A DNA stretch of 64,000 nucleotides, from NCBI GenBank assembly GCA_902769705.1, contig CACXPX010000011.1:36624-100623 (forward strand). Direction: 5' to 3'. Below are positions 1 to 8,940 of this stretch, piece by piece. The notes beneath the pieces are model-generated. The model made no database searches and had not been told where the DNA came from. It was given only the letters and a program-made list of their open reading frames with translations. Numbering within the stretch: position 1 is the first letter of the stretch; each line of letters begins with the position of its first letter. The translations under genes were made by a program, and so were the position numbers. The stretch is from an uncultured Prevotellaceae bacterium (lineage in GTDB: Bacteria; Bacteroidota; Bacteroidia; Bacteroidales; Bacteroidaceae).

Positions 1-5
1 CGCTT

Positions 6-584
6 GTGAAACAAACGCTCCAAGTGCCGAAGTCTATTAGCGACCCGAAGGCGAGAGACTTTGCGCAAGTGTTTTGCGAGAAATATCCTGCTTTCGGAGC
101 CAACGCGCTGTTGTTGAAATATCTGCAGAATCCCAAAGCCTTCAACCCAAAGGCTACCGTAAGCATGACTTTGTCAACTGAGAACGCAAAGATTGTGGAC
201 GACCGCCCCAACGGTTTTTTGAAATGCGAGAAGTATGCATTGTTCGACAATCAAGACGATGAAACCTTCGAGGCTTGCCGATGGATGAGGAAGAACGGCC
301 ATTCACTCGTGGGCGTTTTTATGCACAGTTCGAACGATGCAGGCCTCAACCATCATGCTTACGCCTTCTACGACTACGACCCAGCCACAAGCGTGATGAC
401 GCCCGACAAGGATGCACTCGACGCTGTAGCCTATATCATTGAAGAATTTGGTGGCGACGACATTGTCATCCGACTGCCGCAGAAAGGAAAAGACCTCGAA
501 GTAGAATCCTTCGAACTTCGCGATGGCGATGTCTACAACTCTGCCCTTTTCACCCTGAAATGGACGGGTGACAAGTTCAAATGA
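6..584 (+). CDS. Hypothetical protein, possibly 5'-partial
   Basis: I do not recognise this protein. From the GTG at position 6 it has 192 residues. It is soluble-looking, with no signal peptide or membrane segment, and rich in Asp, Lys and aromatic residues. The frame is still open at the left edge (the codon before the GTG is a sense codon), so the true start may lie outside the window. The middle (LVGVFMHSSNDAGLNHHAYA) and the acidic C-terminal half look like a compact alpha/beta fold, but no catalytic motif is evident. It converges with the lipoprotein gene to its right. Coding is supported by length, codon pattern and a stop just before a hairpin; function is unknown. Confidence 0.6.
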   Translation: MKQTLQVPKSISDPKARDFAQVFCEKYPAFGANALLLKYLQNPKAFNPKATVSMTLSTENAKIVDDRPNGFLKCEKYALFDNQDDETFEACRWMRKNGHSLVGVFMHSSNDAGLNHHAYAFYDYDPATSVMTPDKDALDAVAYIIEEFGGDDIVIRLPQKGKDLEVESFELRDGDVYNSALFTLKWTGDKFK

Positions 585-605
585 AAATATCCTACTACAT
601 TGAAA

Positions 606-655
606 AAAGGGGGAGCATGCAGACCAACAATCGGGATTCTACATGTTTCCCCTTT
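606..655. terminator. Hairpin between convergent genes
   Basis: AAAGGGGGAGCATG (606-619) pairs with CATGTTTCCCCTTT (642-655), a 14-bp stem with two mismatches and a 22-nt loop. A runs and T runs flank the arms. It lies between the stops of two convergent genes, so a bidirectional terminator is the likely role; this is inferred from structure only. Confidence 0.5.
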
Positions 656-673
656 CACATTAGATGATTCATT

Positions 674-2176
674 CTATTTCTTCGGATTGAGTTTCGGGAC
701 GTACTTCACGCTCACTCCCTCGCCCTTCAGCACGTCGGCAAACGTCTGAGGCTTGATGGTGACAGGTCCGCGCATGAACTCAGGAATGTTGTAGCTCCGC
801 ATGAACTGGCGATGATAGTCGGGATCTTCGGTCGGTAGCTCGAACGGTTTCGTAGCCTTCCCATCCTTGTCGAAATGAGCTATGAACGGGCGCGTAAAGG
901 AACCGTCGTCGCGGCGACTGCTGAAGATGAGCCAACGCCCGTTGCTCGACCAAGAGTGATAACTCTCCGTATCGTTGGAGTTGCACTCTGCAAGTGGCCG
1001 AACGTCGCCTGTCTGCAAGTCCATCAGCCATAGGTCGGCATCGTGGTGCCAGATATGGAAATAGCCGAACTCTCCTATCGTGAAGAGCAGGAAACGCCCG
1101 TCGGGAGAGATGCGTGGGAAGGTGACACTCTTGTCGATAGCAGCAGCATCGAACACCAGTTCGCGTGGCCCGAACTGCCGGCTGTCGGGGTCGAAACTCT
1201 TGCGATAGATGTTGTATTTGAGTTCCTTGAAACGCCGAATCACCTCAGAGGTTTTCTTCTTTGCCGTGTCCTGACGCTCGAAATGGGCGCTGCAATAGTA
1301 GAGTGTCTTGCCGTCGGGGCTCCACGCTGGGAACACTTCGAATTCCTTCAAGTCGTTCTCCAGATTTGTCACTTCGTCACGTTCCACGTCGTAAGCAATG
1401 ATGTCGCTCTCTTCGTCAAACACCTCCACTTTGTTGGAATCGACAGTGTGGAAGTCCTGATGCGTCTTGTCTGTGGCGTAGACAATGAGATTGAGCGTCG
1501 GATGCCAGGCAGGATAGACACCAGCCGAGAGGATGGAGTCGTTCTTCATGTTCACTTTCTTGATCTGCCCGTCGTAGACGATGACGGTGCCACCGTTGCG
1601 CTGACGTGCGTGGAACTGCATGCGTTGTGGGTCGTATTGCTGGTAGTGGTGGCAGTTGATGCATTGTCCGTCACTCTCGAAGCCACACAGCATATTGTCG
1701 TAGATGACACTCTCGTCGTAGTTTTCCAAACAACGCTGGTTGATGGTCAGCGACTCGTACGACACAAACGACGGAGCAATCAAACGATAGCTGATGTAAG
1801 GGTCGATGGAGTCGGGCGAAACATGGATGTTGAAAGGCTTGAAGTGGTTCCATTGAGAACCGTTGCGCGTGTAAACATCCACAGAAATGTTGCTTCCTTT
1901 CGCTTTCTCCGCCAGTCGGCGCCAATCGTCAATGTCGGGTTGTCCGTTGCACACGATGGCATCGTCGCCAACAGCGTAGCGTGCCACCATCTCGTCGCTC
2001 GCGCCATCGAACTCGAAAGCCAGCGGAGCAATGTTCACGGGCACCGTCACGTCAACATAGTCAGGATATATCGTGGGCAACTTGCCCGTTTCCTTGTACT
2101 CTGTGGGCAACTTCGAACCGCCACAGGCAACGAGTAGCAGAGCACAGGTGATGAACAGAAAGAGCTGTTTCTTCAT
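674..2176 (-). CDS. TolB/PD40-like lipoprotein with a c-type heme motif
   Basis: A 500-residue exported lipoprotein. The signal peptide ends in a lipobox (LLLVAC, Cys18) followed by GGSK. The C-terminal half carries at least three PD40/WD40-like beta-propeller repeats, recognisable as AWSPDGKTLYY, FPRISPDGRFLLF and HSWSSNGRWLIFSS, as in TolB-type propellers. Residues 172-176 read CINCH, a CxxCH motif of the kind that attaches heme c. It sits in an otherwise Cys-poor region, so covalent heme is possible but unproven. The gene starts 4 bp after the stop of the membrane-protein gene upstream, so the pair is almost certainly co-transcribed and may work together at the envelope. The substrate or partner is unknown. 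Confidence 0.8.
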   Translation of the reverse strand: MKKQLFLFITCALLLVACGGSKLPTEYKETGKLPTIYPDYVDVTVPVNIAPLAFEFDGASDEMVARYAVGDDAIVCNGQPDIDDWRRLAEKAKGSNISVDVYTRNGSQWNHFKPFNIHVSPDSIDPYISYRLIAPSFVSYESLTINQRCLENYDESVIYDNMLCGFESDGQCINCHHYQQYDPQRMQFHARQRNGGTVIVYDGQIKKVNMKNDSILSAGVYPAWHPTLNLIVYATDKTHQDFHTVDSNKVEVFDEESDIIAYDVERDEVTNLENDLKEFEVFPAWSPDGKTLYYCSAHFERQDTAKKKTSEVIRRFKELKYNIYRKSFDPDSRQFGPRELVFDAAAIDKSVTFPRISPDGRFLLFTIGEFGYFHIWHHDADLWLMDLQTGDVRPLAECNSNDTESYHSWSSNGRWLIFSSRRDDGSFTRPFIAHFDKDGKATKPFELPTEDPDYHRQFMRSYNIPEFMRGPVTIKPQTFADVLKGEGVSVKYVPKLNPKK

Positions 2177-2180
2177 ATCG

Positions 2181-4067
2181 TCAATATTCGGGTAGGTTTG
2201 ACATCAAATAATAATCATAATAGTACGTATTCCCATAAAGGAGGTACAATCTATCGCGAGCCTCTTCAATATCCAGCCCGTCGCAACTCGCAGCAGCCTC
2301 CATAAATTTGTTGTACTCTTCCTTCACACCCGGACTGAAGGGCATGCGGTCGAGGTCGGAACGGTTCTCCAGTTTTCCATAGAGGTAAGCGGCCTGCTGA
2401 TAGATGATGGGCATAGGTCCTTCAGGGTGTTGTTGAATATATCGGCTGAAATGATAATTAAAGAGTTCGGGGTCTTTTACCCACAACGATGCCAGCAGAG
2501 ACTGCTCCTGGAAGATGGGGTCGGCAGGATAGCTGCAACTCGCAAGCTGCTTCATCAGGAAGCGTTCCACGAAGCCTTGGTCGTCGGACAAAGTGTTGGG
2601 ATAACGCATCATGTGGGTGATAGGCTCCAACTCCCGCTCCTTCGCAATCAGTTCTGGGTGGTCAACCAGATTCTCTGCCCATTCCGCCCAATCTTTAAAG
2701 AAGAGCGTGTGCTTCAAGATGTTGAGGTATTTGCGAGCCACTTTCTTCTCACCGTTCAACAACGCACACCGAGTCAAGTATTTATAATATTCGGCCCGCC
2801 AATCGAACTCCACGCCCAACTCGGTACTCAGACGGGTGCAGTAATTCAACATTCCATATTGATAATAAATGAGCGTTCCTGACACCAGCAGCATGCGCAT
2901 GTTAAAGGGAGCGTTGATTCGCTTTGAACCGTTTTTATACTGATACATCTCGTCAGCTTGGCGCCCTAAACGCGACAGCGCAAGGTTCCTCATCATCACA
3001 ATGGCACGTGTCGGCTCGTCCTGTTGAGTGGCAGCCTCTTGCAGCACGCCCTCCCAGTCGGTATTCTCCACCAGCCGTTGCATCTTCAGCTCATGATGGA
3101 AGTTCTCGTCTTTATACCAGAAATGCACTACACCCCACACGCAGACAGCCAGCACCGCAGCTTGTGCGCCCCAAGTCCATAAACCTTTCGGGAGTTTTTT
3201 CTTTTGGGCTTTTCCCTTTGCTGCCGCTTTTTTCCGCCCTTTCTCATTCACAGGGGCTTCAATCTCAGCGGCTGGTTTTTCGCCCTTCGACAACGGCAGG
3301 CAAACCATTACCAGCATGAACAGTGCTAACAGATAGAAAGGAATGTAGAATTGATGGTGCTCCTCAGTGATGAAATAGACGGGCAAGCCCACAACGTATA
3401 TGTTGGCCAGATGCGTTTGGTAGAAAACATAGCGGTAGAAGAATAAGGGAACGGCTATCGCGCTCAACACGGCTATCGCGGTATACACTATGCCTTGTTT
3501 CTTATTCATCAGACGCCACGACCAAATGCCCATCAGCAACGTGGCTGCCAACGCATAAATGCCAAAGAACGGATAACCTATTACGCACGTCAGCACCATC
3601 CACACACATCGCAGCCAATATCGGTCGGGCAAGCTGCGGAATGCCCATAGAGTAGCCACAGCCGCCGTTGTGCCAATCGTTGCCACGAAGAAATGTCCGC
3701 GCAATTTCAGCATATAAATCCAATAGCCCATGTTCACATCGGTGATGAGCAACAAAGCGACGGGAATGAGCAGCAACGATGCCCACTTGGCAGGGAAGTT
3801 GAACGTCTTTTTGAGTAGCACCAGCAATAGCAGCCACCAAGCGCAGAGCATAGTGACACCAGCCCAGGCAATGTGGAAAAACTGCGTGAACCACGTTCCC
3901 ACGTAGGTCAGGAGCCCTGCAGCCACTACCATTTGCTGTTTAAAGAAGAGCGGAGTGTCGAGAAACAAGTTCAGTTCTTGCACTTTCCACAGGAGGTCGC
4001 TCTCGCCAATCAGCAGCCCGCAGGCAATGGCAGCGAGGGCTGCCATCCAAATCAAGAAATATTTCAT
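2181..4067 (-). CDS. Polytopic membrane protein with long C-terminal region (DUF6057-like)
   Basis: A 628-residue protein. The first ~330 residues contain about ten hydrophobic helices, beginning at MKYFLIWMAALAAIACG. A basic Lys/Ala-rich loop (GRKKAAAKGKAQKKK) precedes the last helix. The remaining ~270 residues are soluble and helical, with TPR-like character (for example YLTRCALLNGEKKVARKYLN). The size and plan resemble the Bacteroidota DUF6057 family, which I name from memory. It is the first gene of a two-gene unit with the CxxCH lipoprotein; the 4-bp spacing suggests translational coupling. No enzymatic motif was seen, so a role in envelope assembly or transport is only a guess. Confidence 0.75.
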   Translation of the reverse strand: MKYFLIWMAALAAIACGLLIGESDLLWKVQELNLFLDTPLFFKQQMVVAAGLLTYVGTWFTQFFHIAWAGVTMLCAWWLLLLVLLKKTFNFPAKWASLLLIPVALLLITDVNMGYWIYMLKLRGHFFVATIGTTAAVATLWAFRSLPDRYWLRCVWMVLTCVIGYPFFGIYALAATLLMGIWSWRLMNKKQGIVYTAIAVLSAIAVPLFFYRYVFYQTHLANIYVVGLPVYFITEEHHQFYIPFYLLALFMLVMVCLPLSKGEKPAAEIEAPVNEKGRKKAAAKGKAQKKKLPKGLWTWGAQAAVLAVCVWGVVHFWYKDENFHHELKMQRLVENTDWEGVLQEAATQQDEPTRAIVMMRNLALSRLGRQADEMYQYKNGSKRINAPFNMRMLLVSGTLIYYQYGMLNYCTRLSTELGVEFDWRAEYYKYLTRCALLNGEKKVARKYLNILKHTLFFKDWAEWAENLVDHPELIAKERELEPITHMMRYPNTLSDDQGFVERFLMKQLASCSYPADPIFQEQSLLASLWVKDPELFNYHFSRYIQQHPEGPMPIIYQQAAYLYGKLENRSDLDRMPFSPGVKEEYNKFMEAAASCDGLDIEEARDRLYLLYGNTYYYDYYLMSNLPEY

Positions 4068-4095
4068 ATCGTTTAGGCCATTTTCAATTGATGCG

Positions 4096-4103
4096 CAAAT
4101 TTA
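4096..4103 (-). promoter_or_regulatory. -7 box (TAAATTTG) before the membrane-protein/lipoprotein pair
   Basis: Read on the minus strand, TAAATTTG matches the Bacteroidota TAnnTTTG box 28 bp upstream of the ATG at 4067. No good -33 TTTG was found at the usual distance, so this is a half-supported promoter. Confidence 0.4.
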
Positions 4104-4224
4104 ATAAACTTATCATAAAAACGAGGAATAAGGCAAAAGAAAAAGACTGCTTCTAAACAATATTAACATTTGCAAACAAGAAGCGGGCCTTATGCAGCAC
4201 GTTCATCCATCGGAAGGCTTCATC

Positions 4225-4275
4225 AAAAAAGAATCCCCGACCGCTCATCGTTTTTCCTGCGAGCAGTCGGGGATT
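4225..4275 (-). terminator. Intrinsic terminator of the glycine cleavage operon
   Basis: On the minus strand a 15-bp stem (4261-4275 with 4232-4246, one mismatch, 14-nt loop) is followed directly by CTTTTTTG. It lies 40 bp beyond the lpdA stop and closes the lplA-to-lpdA operon. Confidence 0.85.
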
Positions 4276-4315
4276 ATGGGAGGAATCTGAATGTAAAAGA
4301 ATCCTTTTCCAAACG

Positions 4316-5671
4316 TCACAATTCTTGCAACATCTCGCTGAGCGTGGGATGGATGTGCGTGATTTGGCGCAGCTGGTCGATGGAGGTGTCGCGATTCATC
4401 AATGCCGCCACTTCTTGGACCATATCTGCGGCATGTGCTCCAACGATGTGGCAGCCGATGATGCGCCCATTTTCGTCGGACAGCAGCTTCACGAGTCCCT
4501 CAGTCTCCGCCATCGCCAACGCCTTTCCATTGGCTCGATAGTAAGCTTTGTGGCAGGTGTAAGGTTTTTCTTCCACTTTGCACTGGTCCTCACTCAAACC
4601 CACGCACGCCGCTTCGGGTGACGTGAAGATGGCTGCCGGCATAATATCCAGTCGAATGTCGTCAATTGTTAATTGTAAATTGTCAATTGACAATCGGTTG
4701 GCGAGCATGTGGTTGACGGCACGCAAGCCCTGCATCGTAGCGGCATGAGCAAGCATCTGCCGCCCGTTCACATCACCAATGGCATAGATGCCGGGAACAG
4801 AAGTCTGCATGTTTTCGTCGACAACAATACCGCCTCTCTCAAAAGCAATACCAGCCGCAGCAAGCCCTTCAGGCAGGCGAGGTTTACGCCCCACTGCGAT
4901 GAGCACGCGGTCGGCCTCAACGGTGGTGCTCTTTCCTTTTCGTTCGAAGGTCACGCCCTGCTCCGAAACAGCTGTGACGGCACTCTGCATGAAGAACTCC
5001 ACGCCCTGCTTCTCGAGCGACTTGCGCAACCGTTTGGCGATGTCGCTGTCGAGAGAGGGCAGGCACTCTCTCAGAAACTCGACAACCGTGACTTGACATC
5101 CGAAAGCATTGAAAATGCTGGCGAACTCCATGCCGATGACGCCGGCACCGATGATGCAGAGATGGCGAGGCAACGAAGTGTCGGCAAGCAGTTGGGACGA
5201 GTCGCAGACAAGGCTGGGGGCAGTCACCTCGAAGGGTGGCGCCTTGGACTCGGACCCCGTAGCAATGATGATGTTGGGCGCCGTAAACGTCTCTCCAGAG
5301 GAGGTCTGCACGGTTTTCGCATCAACAAAAGCAGCCATATCCCTCACGAGGGAGATGCCGGGTTGTGAAAGCAAGGTCTCCACTCCACTTCTCAAGGCTT
5401 CAATTACCTGGTCTTTACGCTCCACCACACGTTTGAAGTCGAAGTCATAATGCACGTTGTCGAAGCCGAACAGGGCGGCATTGGCCATCGTTCGGGCCAC
5501 CTCGGCATTGCGGGCGAACGCCTTCGTGGGAATGCAACCAACGTTCAGACAGGTCCCTCCGACGTGTTGCCCTTCGATAATGACAACCTGCAAACCCTTT
5601 TTCGCAGCATATTCAGCGGTGCGGTATCCACCTGGTCCAGCGCCGATGATGATGAGGTCAGTTTTTGTCAT
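4316..5671 (-). CDS. lpdA: Dihydrolipoyl dehydrogenase (E3 / L-protein)
   Basis: A flavoprotein that reoxidises dihydrolipoyl groups with NAD+; from its position it is the L-protein of glycine cleavage. It has 451 residues. The N-terminal FAD-binding motif is GAGPGGY and the redox-active disulfide is CLNVGC (Cys41, Cys46). The NAD-binding motif GAGVIGMEFAS lies in the middle, GDVNGRQMLAHAA marks the second FAD contact, and the C-terminal HIHPTLSE contains the catalytic His-Glu pair. The start overlaps gcvPB by 14 bp. Residues ~325-338 (LSIDNLQLTIDD) come from an AATTGTTAATTGTAAATTG-type repeat. They sit just before the dimerisation domain and look like an in-frame insertion compared with the family. 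It is last in the operon, before a strong terminator. Confidence 0.95.
   Translation of the reverse strand: MTKTDLIIIGAGPGGYRTAEYAAKKGLQVVIIEGQHVGGTCLNVGCIPTKAFARNAEVARTMANAALFGFDNVHYDFDFKRVVERKDQVIEALRSGVETLLSQPGISLVRDMAAFVDAKTVQTSSGETFTAPNIIIATGSESKAPPFEVTAPSLVCDSSQLLADTSLPRHLCIIGAGVIGMEFASIFNAFGCQVTVVEFLRECLPSLDSDIAKRLRKSLEKQGVEFFMQSAVTAVSEQGVTFERKGKSTTVEADRVLIAVGRKPRLPEGLAAAGIAFERGGIVVDENMQTSVPGIYAIGDVNGRQMLAHAATMQGLRAVNHMLANRLSIDNLQLTIDDIRLDIMPAAIFTSPEAACVGLSEDQCKVEEKPYTCHKAYYRANGKALAMAETEGLVKLLSDENGRIIGCHIVGAHAADMVQEVAALMNRDTSIDQLRQITHIHPTLSEMLQEL
4660..4697 (-). repeat. AATTG-type repeat in frame inside lpdA
   Basis: A run of CAATTG/TTAATTG/TAAATTG units, the same family seen between genes (for example 37731-37766). 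Here it is translated within lpdA as about 13 residues. The match to an intergenic repeat is visible directly; that it is an insertion is inferred from the usual family sequence at this loop. Confidence 0.7.
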
Positions 5672-7148
5672 TGATGAGTTGTTGATAAGTGAGGATGGGA
5701 TGCTTGGCAGCCAGCACGTCGTCTACGCGTCCGATGGGCGTGTTGTGAGGCGCGCTCTTCACCATGTCGGGCTGTTCTTTAGCCTCTTGGGCGATGGTTC
5801 GCATCACCTTTATGAACTCGTCGATGGTCTCCTTCGACTCGCTCTCGGTGGGCTCAATCATCATGGCCTCGTGGAAAAGTAAGGGGAAGTAGATGGTAGG
5901 AGCGTGATAGCCATAGTCGAGCAGACGCTTGGCAATGTCCATCGTCGTGACGCCCGTTGACTTGTCGCGCAGTCCGTCGAAAACGAACTCATGCTTGCAA
6001 AGTCCCTCGATGGGCAGTTCATAGACATCCTTCAGTGACTCTTTGATATAGTTGGCGTTGAGCGTGGCGAGCGGTCCCACCATCTTGATGTTCTCGTTGC
6101 CCAAGGAGAGGATGTAGGCATAGGCTTTCAGCATGACACCAAAGTTGCCAAAGAAGCTGCCAATGCTGCCGAGCGACTGGTCTTGGCTGTCGGTCTCCAC
6201 TTCATAGAGGTCCTCGGCTTGATAATAAACCACGCGAGGAGTGGGCAGGAAATCTTCCAATCCCTTGCGCACACCGACGGGTCCGCTGCCAGGTCCGCCA
6301 CCGCCATGAGGCGTTGAAAACGTCTTGTGCAGGTTGATGTGCATCACGTCGAAGCCCATGTCGCCAGGACGCACCACGCCCAACATGGGGTTGAGGTTAG
6401 CCCCGTCGTAGTACATCATGGCGCCGCAGCCGTGAATCTCTTTTGCTATCAGCGGGATGTCCTTCTCGAAGATGCCCAACGTGTTGGGGTTGGTCATCAT
6501 GATAGCAGCGATTTCAGGACCATGTTCTTCGACAAGGGCATGCAGATGTTCCAAGTCGACAAGTCCCTCGGCGGTGCTCTTCACTTCCACCACCTCCAGT
6601 CCGCAGACGGCCGCCGAAGCGGGATTCGTTCCGTGAGCCGAGTCGGGGATGAGCACTTTCGTGCGTCGGGTGTCGCCTCTGCTCTCGTGATAGGCGCGGA
6701 TAATCATCAGTCCGGTGAGTTCGCCATGAGCTCCCGCACAAGGGTTCAGCGTGAATTCGCTGAGTCCGGTGAGCTCTGCCAACGCCTGTTGCAAGTTGTG
6801 ATAAAGCATCAGCGCAGGCTGGCAAGTCTCGGCAGGCTGCAGCGGATGCAGGTCGGCAAACGCCTTCAGGGCGGCAATCTCCTCGTTGATGACGGGATTG
6901 TATTTCATCGTGCACGACCCGAGCGGATAGAAGCCGTCGTTCACACCGAAGTTGTTGTGGCTGAGGTTGGTATAATGGCGCACCACTGTGAGCTCGTCGC
7001 ACTCGGGCAGGGGTGCATCGTCCTTCCTTCTCAGTGTCTCGGGCAGTTCGGCTGTGCTATGCGTGGCGTCGCATTGAGGTAGCGAATAGCCTTTTCTTCC
7101 GGTTTTCGAAAGCTCGAAAATCAAGTTTCCGTATAGTCTGTTGTTCAT
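5658..7148 (-). CDS. gcvPB: Glycine dehydrogenase (decarboxylating), subunit 2
   Basis: PLP-dependent half of the P-protein, which decarboxylates glycine and passes aminomethyl to lipoyl-GcvH. It has 496 residues, the normal size for the two-subunit P-protein. The PLP lysine is in NLHKTFSTPHGGGGPG (Lys275), followed by the glycine-rich stretch GPGSGPVGV. The sequence PLGSCTMKYNP near residue 75 is characteristic of this subunit. The ATG overlaps the gcvPA stop by 4 bp and its own end overlaps lpdA by 14 bp, indicating tight translational coupling. Splitting of GcvP into two subunits is common in bacteria and not unusual. Confidence 0.95.
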   Translation of the reverse strand: MNNRLYGNLIFELSKTGRKGYSLPQCDATHSTAELPETLRRKDDAPLPECDELTVVRHYTNLSHNNFGVNDGFYPLGSCTMKYNPVINEEIAALKAFADLHPLQPAETCQPALMLYHNLQQALAELTGLSEFTLNPCAGAHGELTGLMIIRAYHESRGDTRRTKVLIPDSAHGTNPASAAVCGLEVVEVKSTAEGLVDLEHLHALVEEHGPEIAAIMMTNPNTLGIFEKDIPLIAKEIHGCGAMMYYDGANLNPMLGVVRPGDMGFDVMHINLHKTFSTPHGGGGPGSGPVGVRKGLEDFLPTPRVVYYQAEDLYEVETDSQDQSLGSIGSFFGNFGVMLKAYAYILSLGNENIKMVGPLATLNANYIKESLKDVYELPIEGLCKHEFVFDGLRDKSTGVTTMDIAKRLLDYGYHAPTIYFPLLFHEAMMIEPTESESKETIDEFIKVMRTIAQEAKEQPDMVKSAPHNTPIGRVDDVLAAKHPILTYQQLINDKN

Positions 7149-8491
7149 GCGTTCTCCTCCTCTTTTTCTGTGAAGTTGCTGATGATGTCAACAAAATCGG
7201 CCAACTCGGCGTCCGTCCGCTTCTCGGTCGCGGCCAGCATCAACGTGTGGTCGCCTGTTTTCACGCCCGCCAAATAGCCATTGTCAATGCATTCGGCCTG
7301 CAGGGCGTCCACATCGCCGTCGAAGTTGAGGCAGAACTCGTTGAAGAACGGCTGGTCAAAGGTGAGGCTGAAGTGCCCCGTCTTCACCAGTTCATCGCAC
7401 AGCCAGTGGGCTTTTGCATAAGATTGTTCGGCAGCCTCTCGCAGCCCTTGGCGGCCCATCACCGACATGTAGATAGTGGCATAGAGGGTCATGAGGCTTT
7501 GGTTGGAGCAAATATTCGATGTAGCCTTCTGCCGGCGGATGTGCTGCTCGCGAGCCTGAAGGGTAAGCACGAAGGCGCGCTGTCCGCGGTTGTCCTTCGT
7601 CATGCCCACGATGCGTCCGGGCATCTTGCGCATCAGTTTCTCCGTGCAGCACATGTAGCCCAGCCCCGGACCACCAAACGTCATGGGAATGCCCAGACTC
7701 TGAGCCTCTCCCACCGCCACGTCGGCGCCCCATTCGCCAGGTGTGCGCAGCACGGCGAGGTCGGCGGCCACGCTGTTCACGATGAAGAGCGCCTTTTGTG
7801 CGTGGCAAGCATCGGCAAATCCTTCATAGTCCTCGACGATGCCATAGCGGTTGGGCTGCTGCACAATAACGCCCGCCACACCGCCTTCGTCCAATCTCAG
7901 TTGCAAGTCATCGCGACGGGTGACGCCGTCTTGGGCGGCAATGGTCTCGATGCAGATGCCGTGAAACTTTGCGTAGGTGTCCACCACGCGGCGCACCTTC
8001 GGGTCTACGGTGTCAGAAACGAGCACCTTCGTGGCCTTTTTGGCATTGGCGAACGCCATCAGCGCCGCCTCAGCCGTAGCCGTTGCCCCATCATACATCG
8101 ACGCATTCGAGATATCCATACCCGTCAGGGCAGCCATCATCGACTGGTATTCGAAGATGTAGTGCAACGTGCCTTGCGAAATCTCAGCCTGATAGGGCGT
8201 GTAGCTGGTCAGGAATTCCGACCGTTCCACAAGGTTCTGCACCACGGCGGGTGCATAGTGGTCGTAGCATCCGGCACCAGCGAAGCAGACGAGCGGCTGA
8301 CTGAAGTCGGCGATGGCGGTAAACAAGTTGCGCACCTCCATCTCGCTCATCTCCTCGGGAAGCTCGTAGCCGTCTTTCAGCTTCACGCTCCCGGGCACGT
8401 CGGCATAGAGCTCTTCGAGCGAGCCCACGCCCACCACATCGAGCATCTGCCGGATGTCCTCCTGCGTATGCGGCAAATATCTGTGTTGCAT
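7145..8491 (-). CDS. gcvPA: Glycine dehydrogenase (decarboxylating), subunit 1
   Basis: Non-catalytic partner subunit of the split P-protein, 448 residues. Typical motifs are RYLPHTQEDIRQML at the N-terminus, CFAGAGCYDHYAP, TPYQAEISQGTLH, FEYQSM and MTFGGPGLGYM. It forms a heterotetramer with GcvPB in known systems. It begins 6 bp after the gcvH stop and its TGA overlaps the gcvPB ATG (ATGA). No missing region or frameshift was seen. Confidence 0.95.
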   Translation of the reverse strand: MQHRYLPHTQEDIRQMLDVVGVGSLEELYADVPGSVKLKDGYELPEEMSEMEVRNLFTAIADFSQPLVCFAGAGCYDHYAPAVVQNLVERSEFLTSYTPYQAEISQGTLHYIFEYQSMMAALTGMDISNASMYDGATATAEAALMAFANAKKATKVLVSDTVDPKVRRVVDTYAKFHGICIETIAAQDGVTRRDDLQLRLDEGGVAGVIVQQPNRYGIVEDYEGFADACHAQKALFIVNSVAADLAVLRTPGEWGADVAVGEAQSLGIPMTFGGPGLGYMCCTEKLMRKMPGRIVGMTKDNRGQRAFVLTLQAREQHIRRQKATSNICSNQSLMTLYATIYMSVMGRQGLREAAEQSYAKAHWLCDELVKTGHFSLTFDQPFFNEFCLNFDGDVDALQAECIDNGYLAGVKTGDHTLMLAATEKRTDAELADFVDIISNFTEKEEENA

Positions 8492-8497
8492 GTGGCC

Positions 8498-8878
8498 TTA
8501 CTTTTTGCAGAATTCCTCGTATTCCCCGGCACTCATCAGGTTGTCGAGCTCCGCCTTGTCGGTCAGTTCCACCTTGATAATCCAGTTTTCAAACGCGTCT
8601 TGGTTGAGCAGTTCGGGCTCGTCTTCAAGCGCTTCGTTCACCTCGACCACCGTTCCACTCACGGGAGCATTCAGGTCGCTGGCGGCTTTCACACTCTCCA
8701 CGGCACCAAACTCGGCGCCAGCCTCCACCTCGTCGTCCACCTCGGGCATGTCTACATAAACCACGTTGCCCAACTCGTGCTGAGCATAGTCGGTGATGCC
8801 GATGAATCCGAAATCGCCTTCCACGCGCACATACTCGTGTGACTCACTGTAGTAAAGTCCTTCAATAACTTTTGCCAT
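8498..8878 (-). CDS. gcvH: Glycine cleavage system H protein
   Basis: Lipoyl carrier that shuttles the aminomethyl group between P-, T- and L-proteins. It has 126 residues. The lipoylation site is FGAVESVKAASDL with Lys64, in the expected beta-hairpin. The N-terminal SHEYVRVEGDFGFIGITDYA is the typical start of the family. Lipoylation would be supplied by LplA, encoded at the head of the same operon. The gene is 54 bp downstream of gcvT; that gap is almost entirely an AT-rich tandem repeat. Confidence 0.95.
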   Translation of the reverse strand: MAKVIEGLYYSESHEYVRVEGDFGFIGITDYAQHELGNVVYVDMPEVDDEVEAGAEFGAVESVKAASDLNAPVSGTVVEVNEALEDEPELLNQDAFENWIIKVELTDKAELDNLMSAGEYEEFCKK

Positions 8879-8880
8879 AA

Positions 8881-8940
8881 TCTTTTAATCCTTTAATTAT
8901 TTAATTTCTTAATTATTTAATTTCTTAATTTCTTAATTTT
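8881..8940. repeat. Tandem TTAATTTCT-type AT repeat between gcvT and gcvH
   Basis: About seven degenerate 8-9 bp units (TTTAATTATT, TTAATTTC and variants) fill the whole spacer and run into the last codons of gcvT. The same family occurs at 55561-55600 and 56501-56555. No conserved structure or binding site is evident. Confidence 0.7.

Noticed and set aside
7013-8842. A 609-codon open frame antisense to gcvPA and gcvH
   Set aside because: It is the shadow of well-defined glycine cleavage genes; its sequence is His/Val-rich with no family resemblance and it has no promoter or ribosome site.
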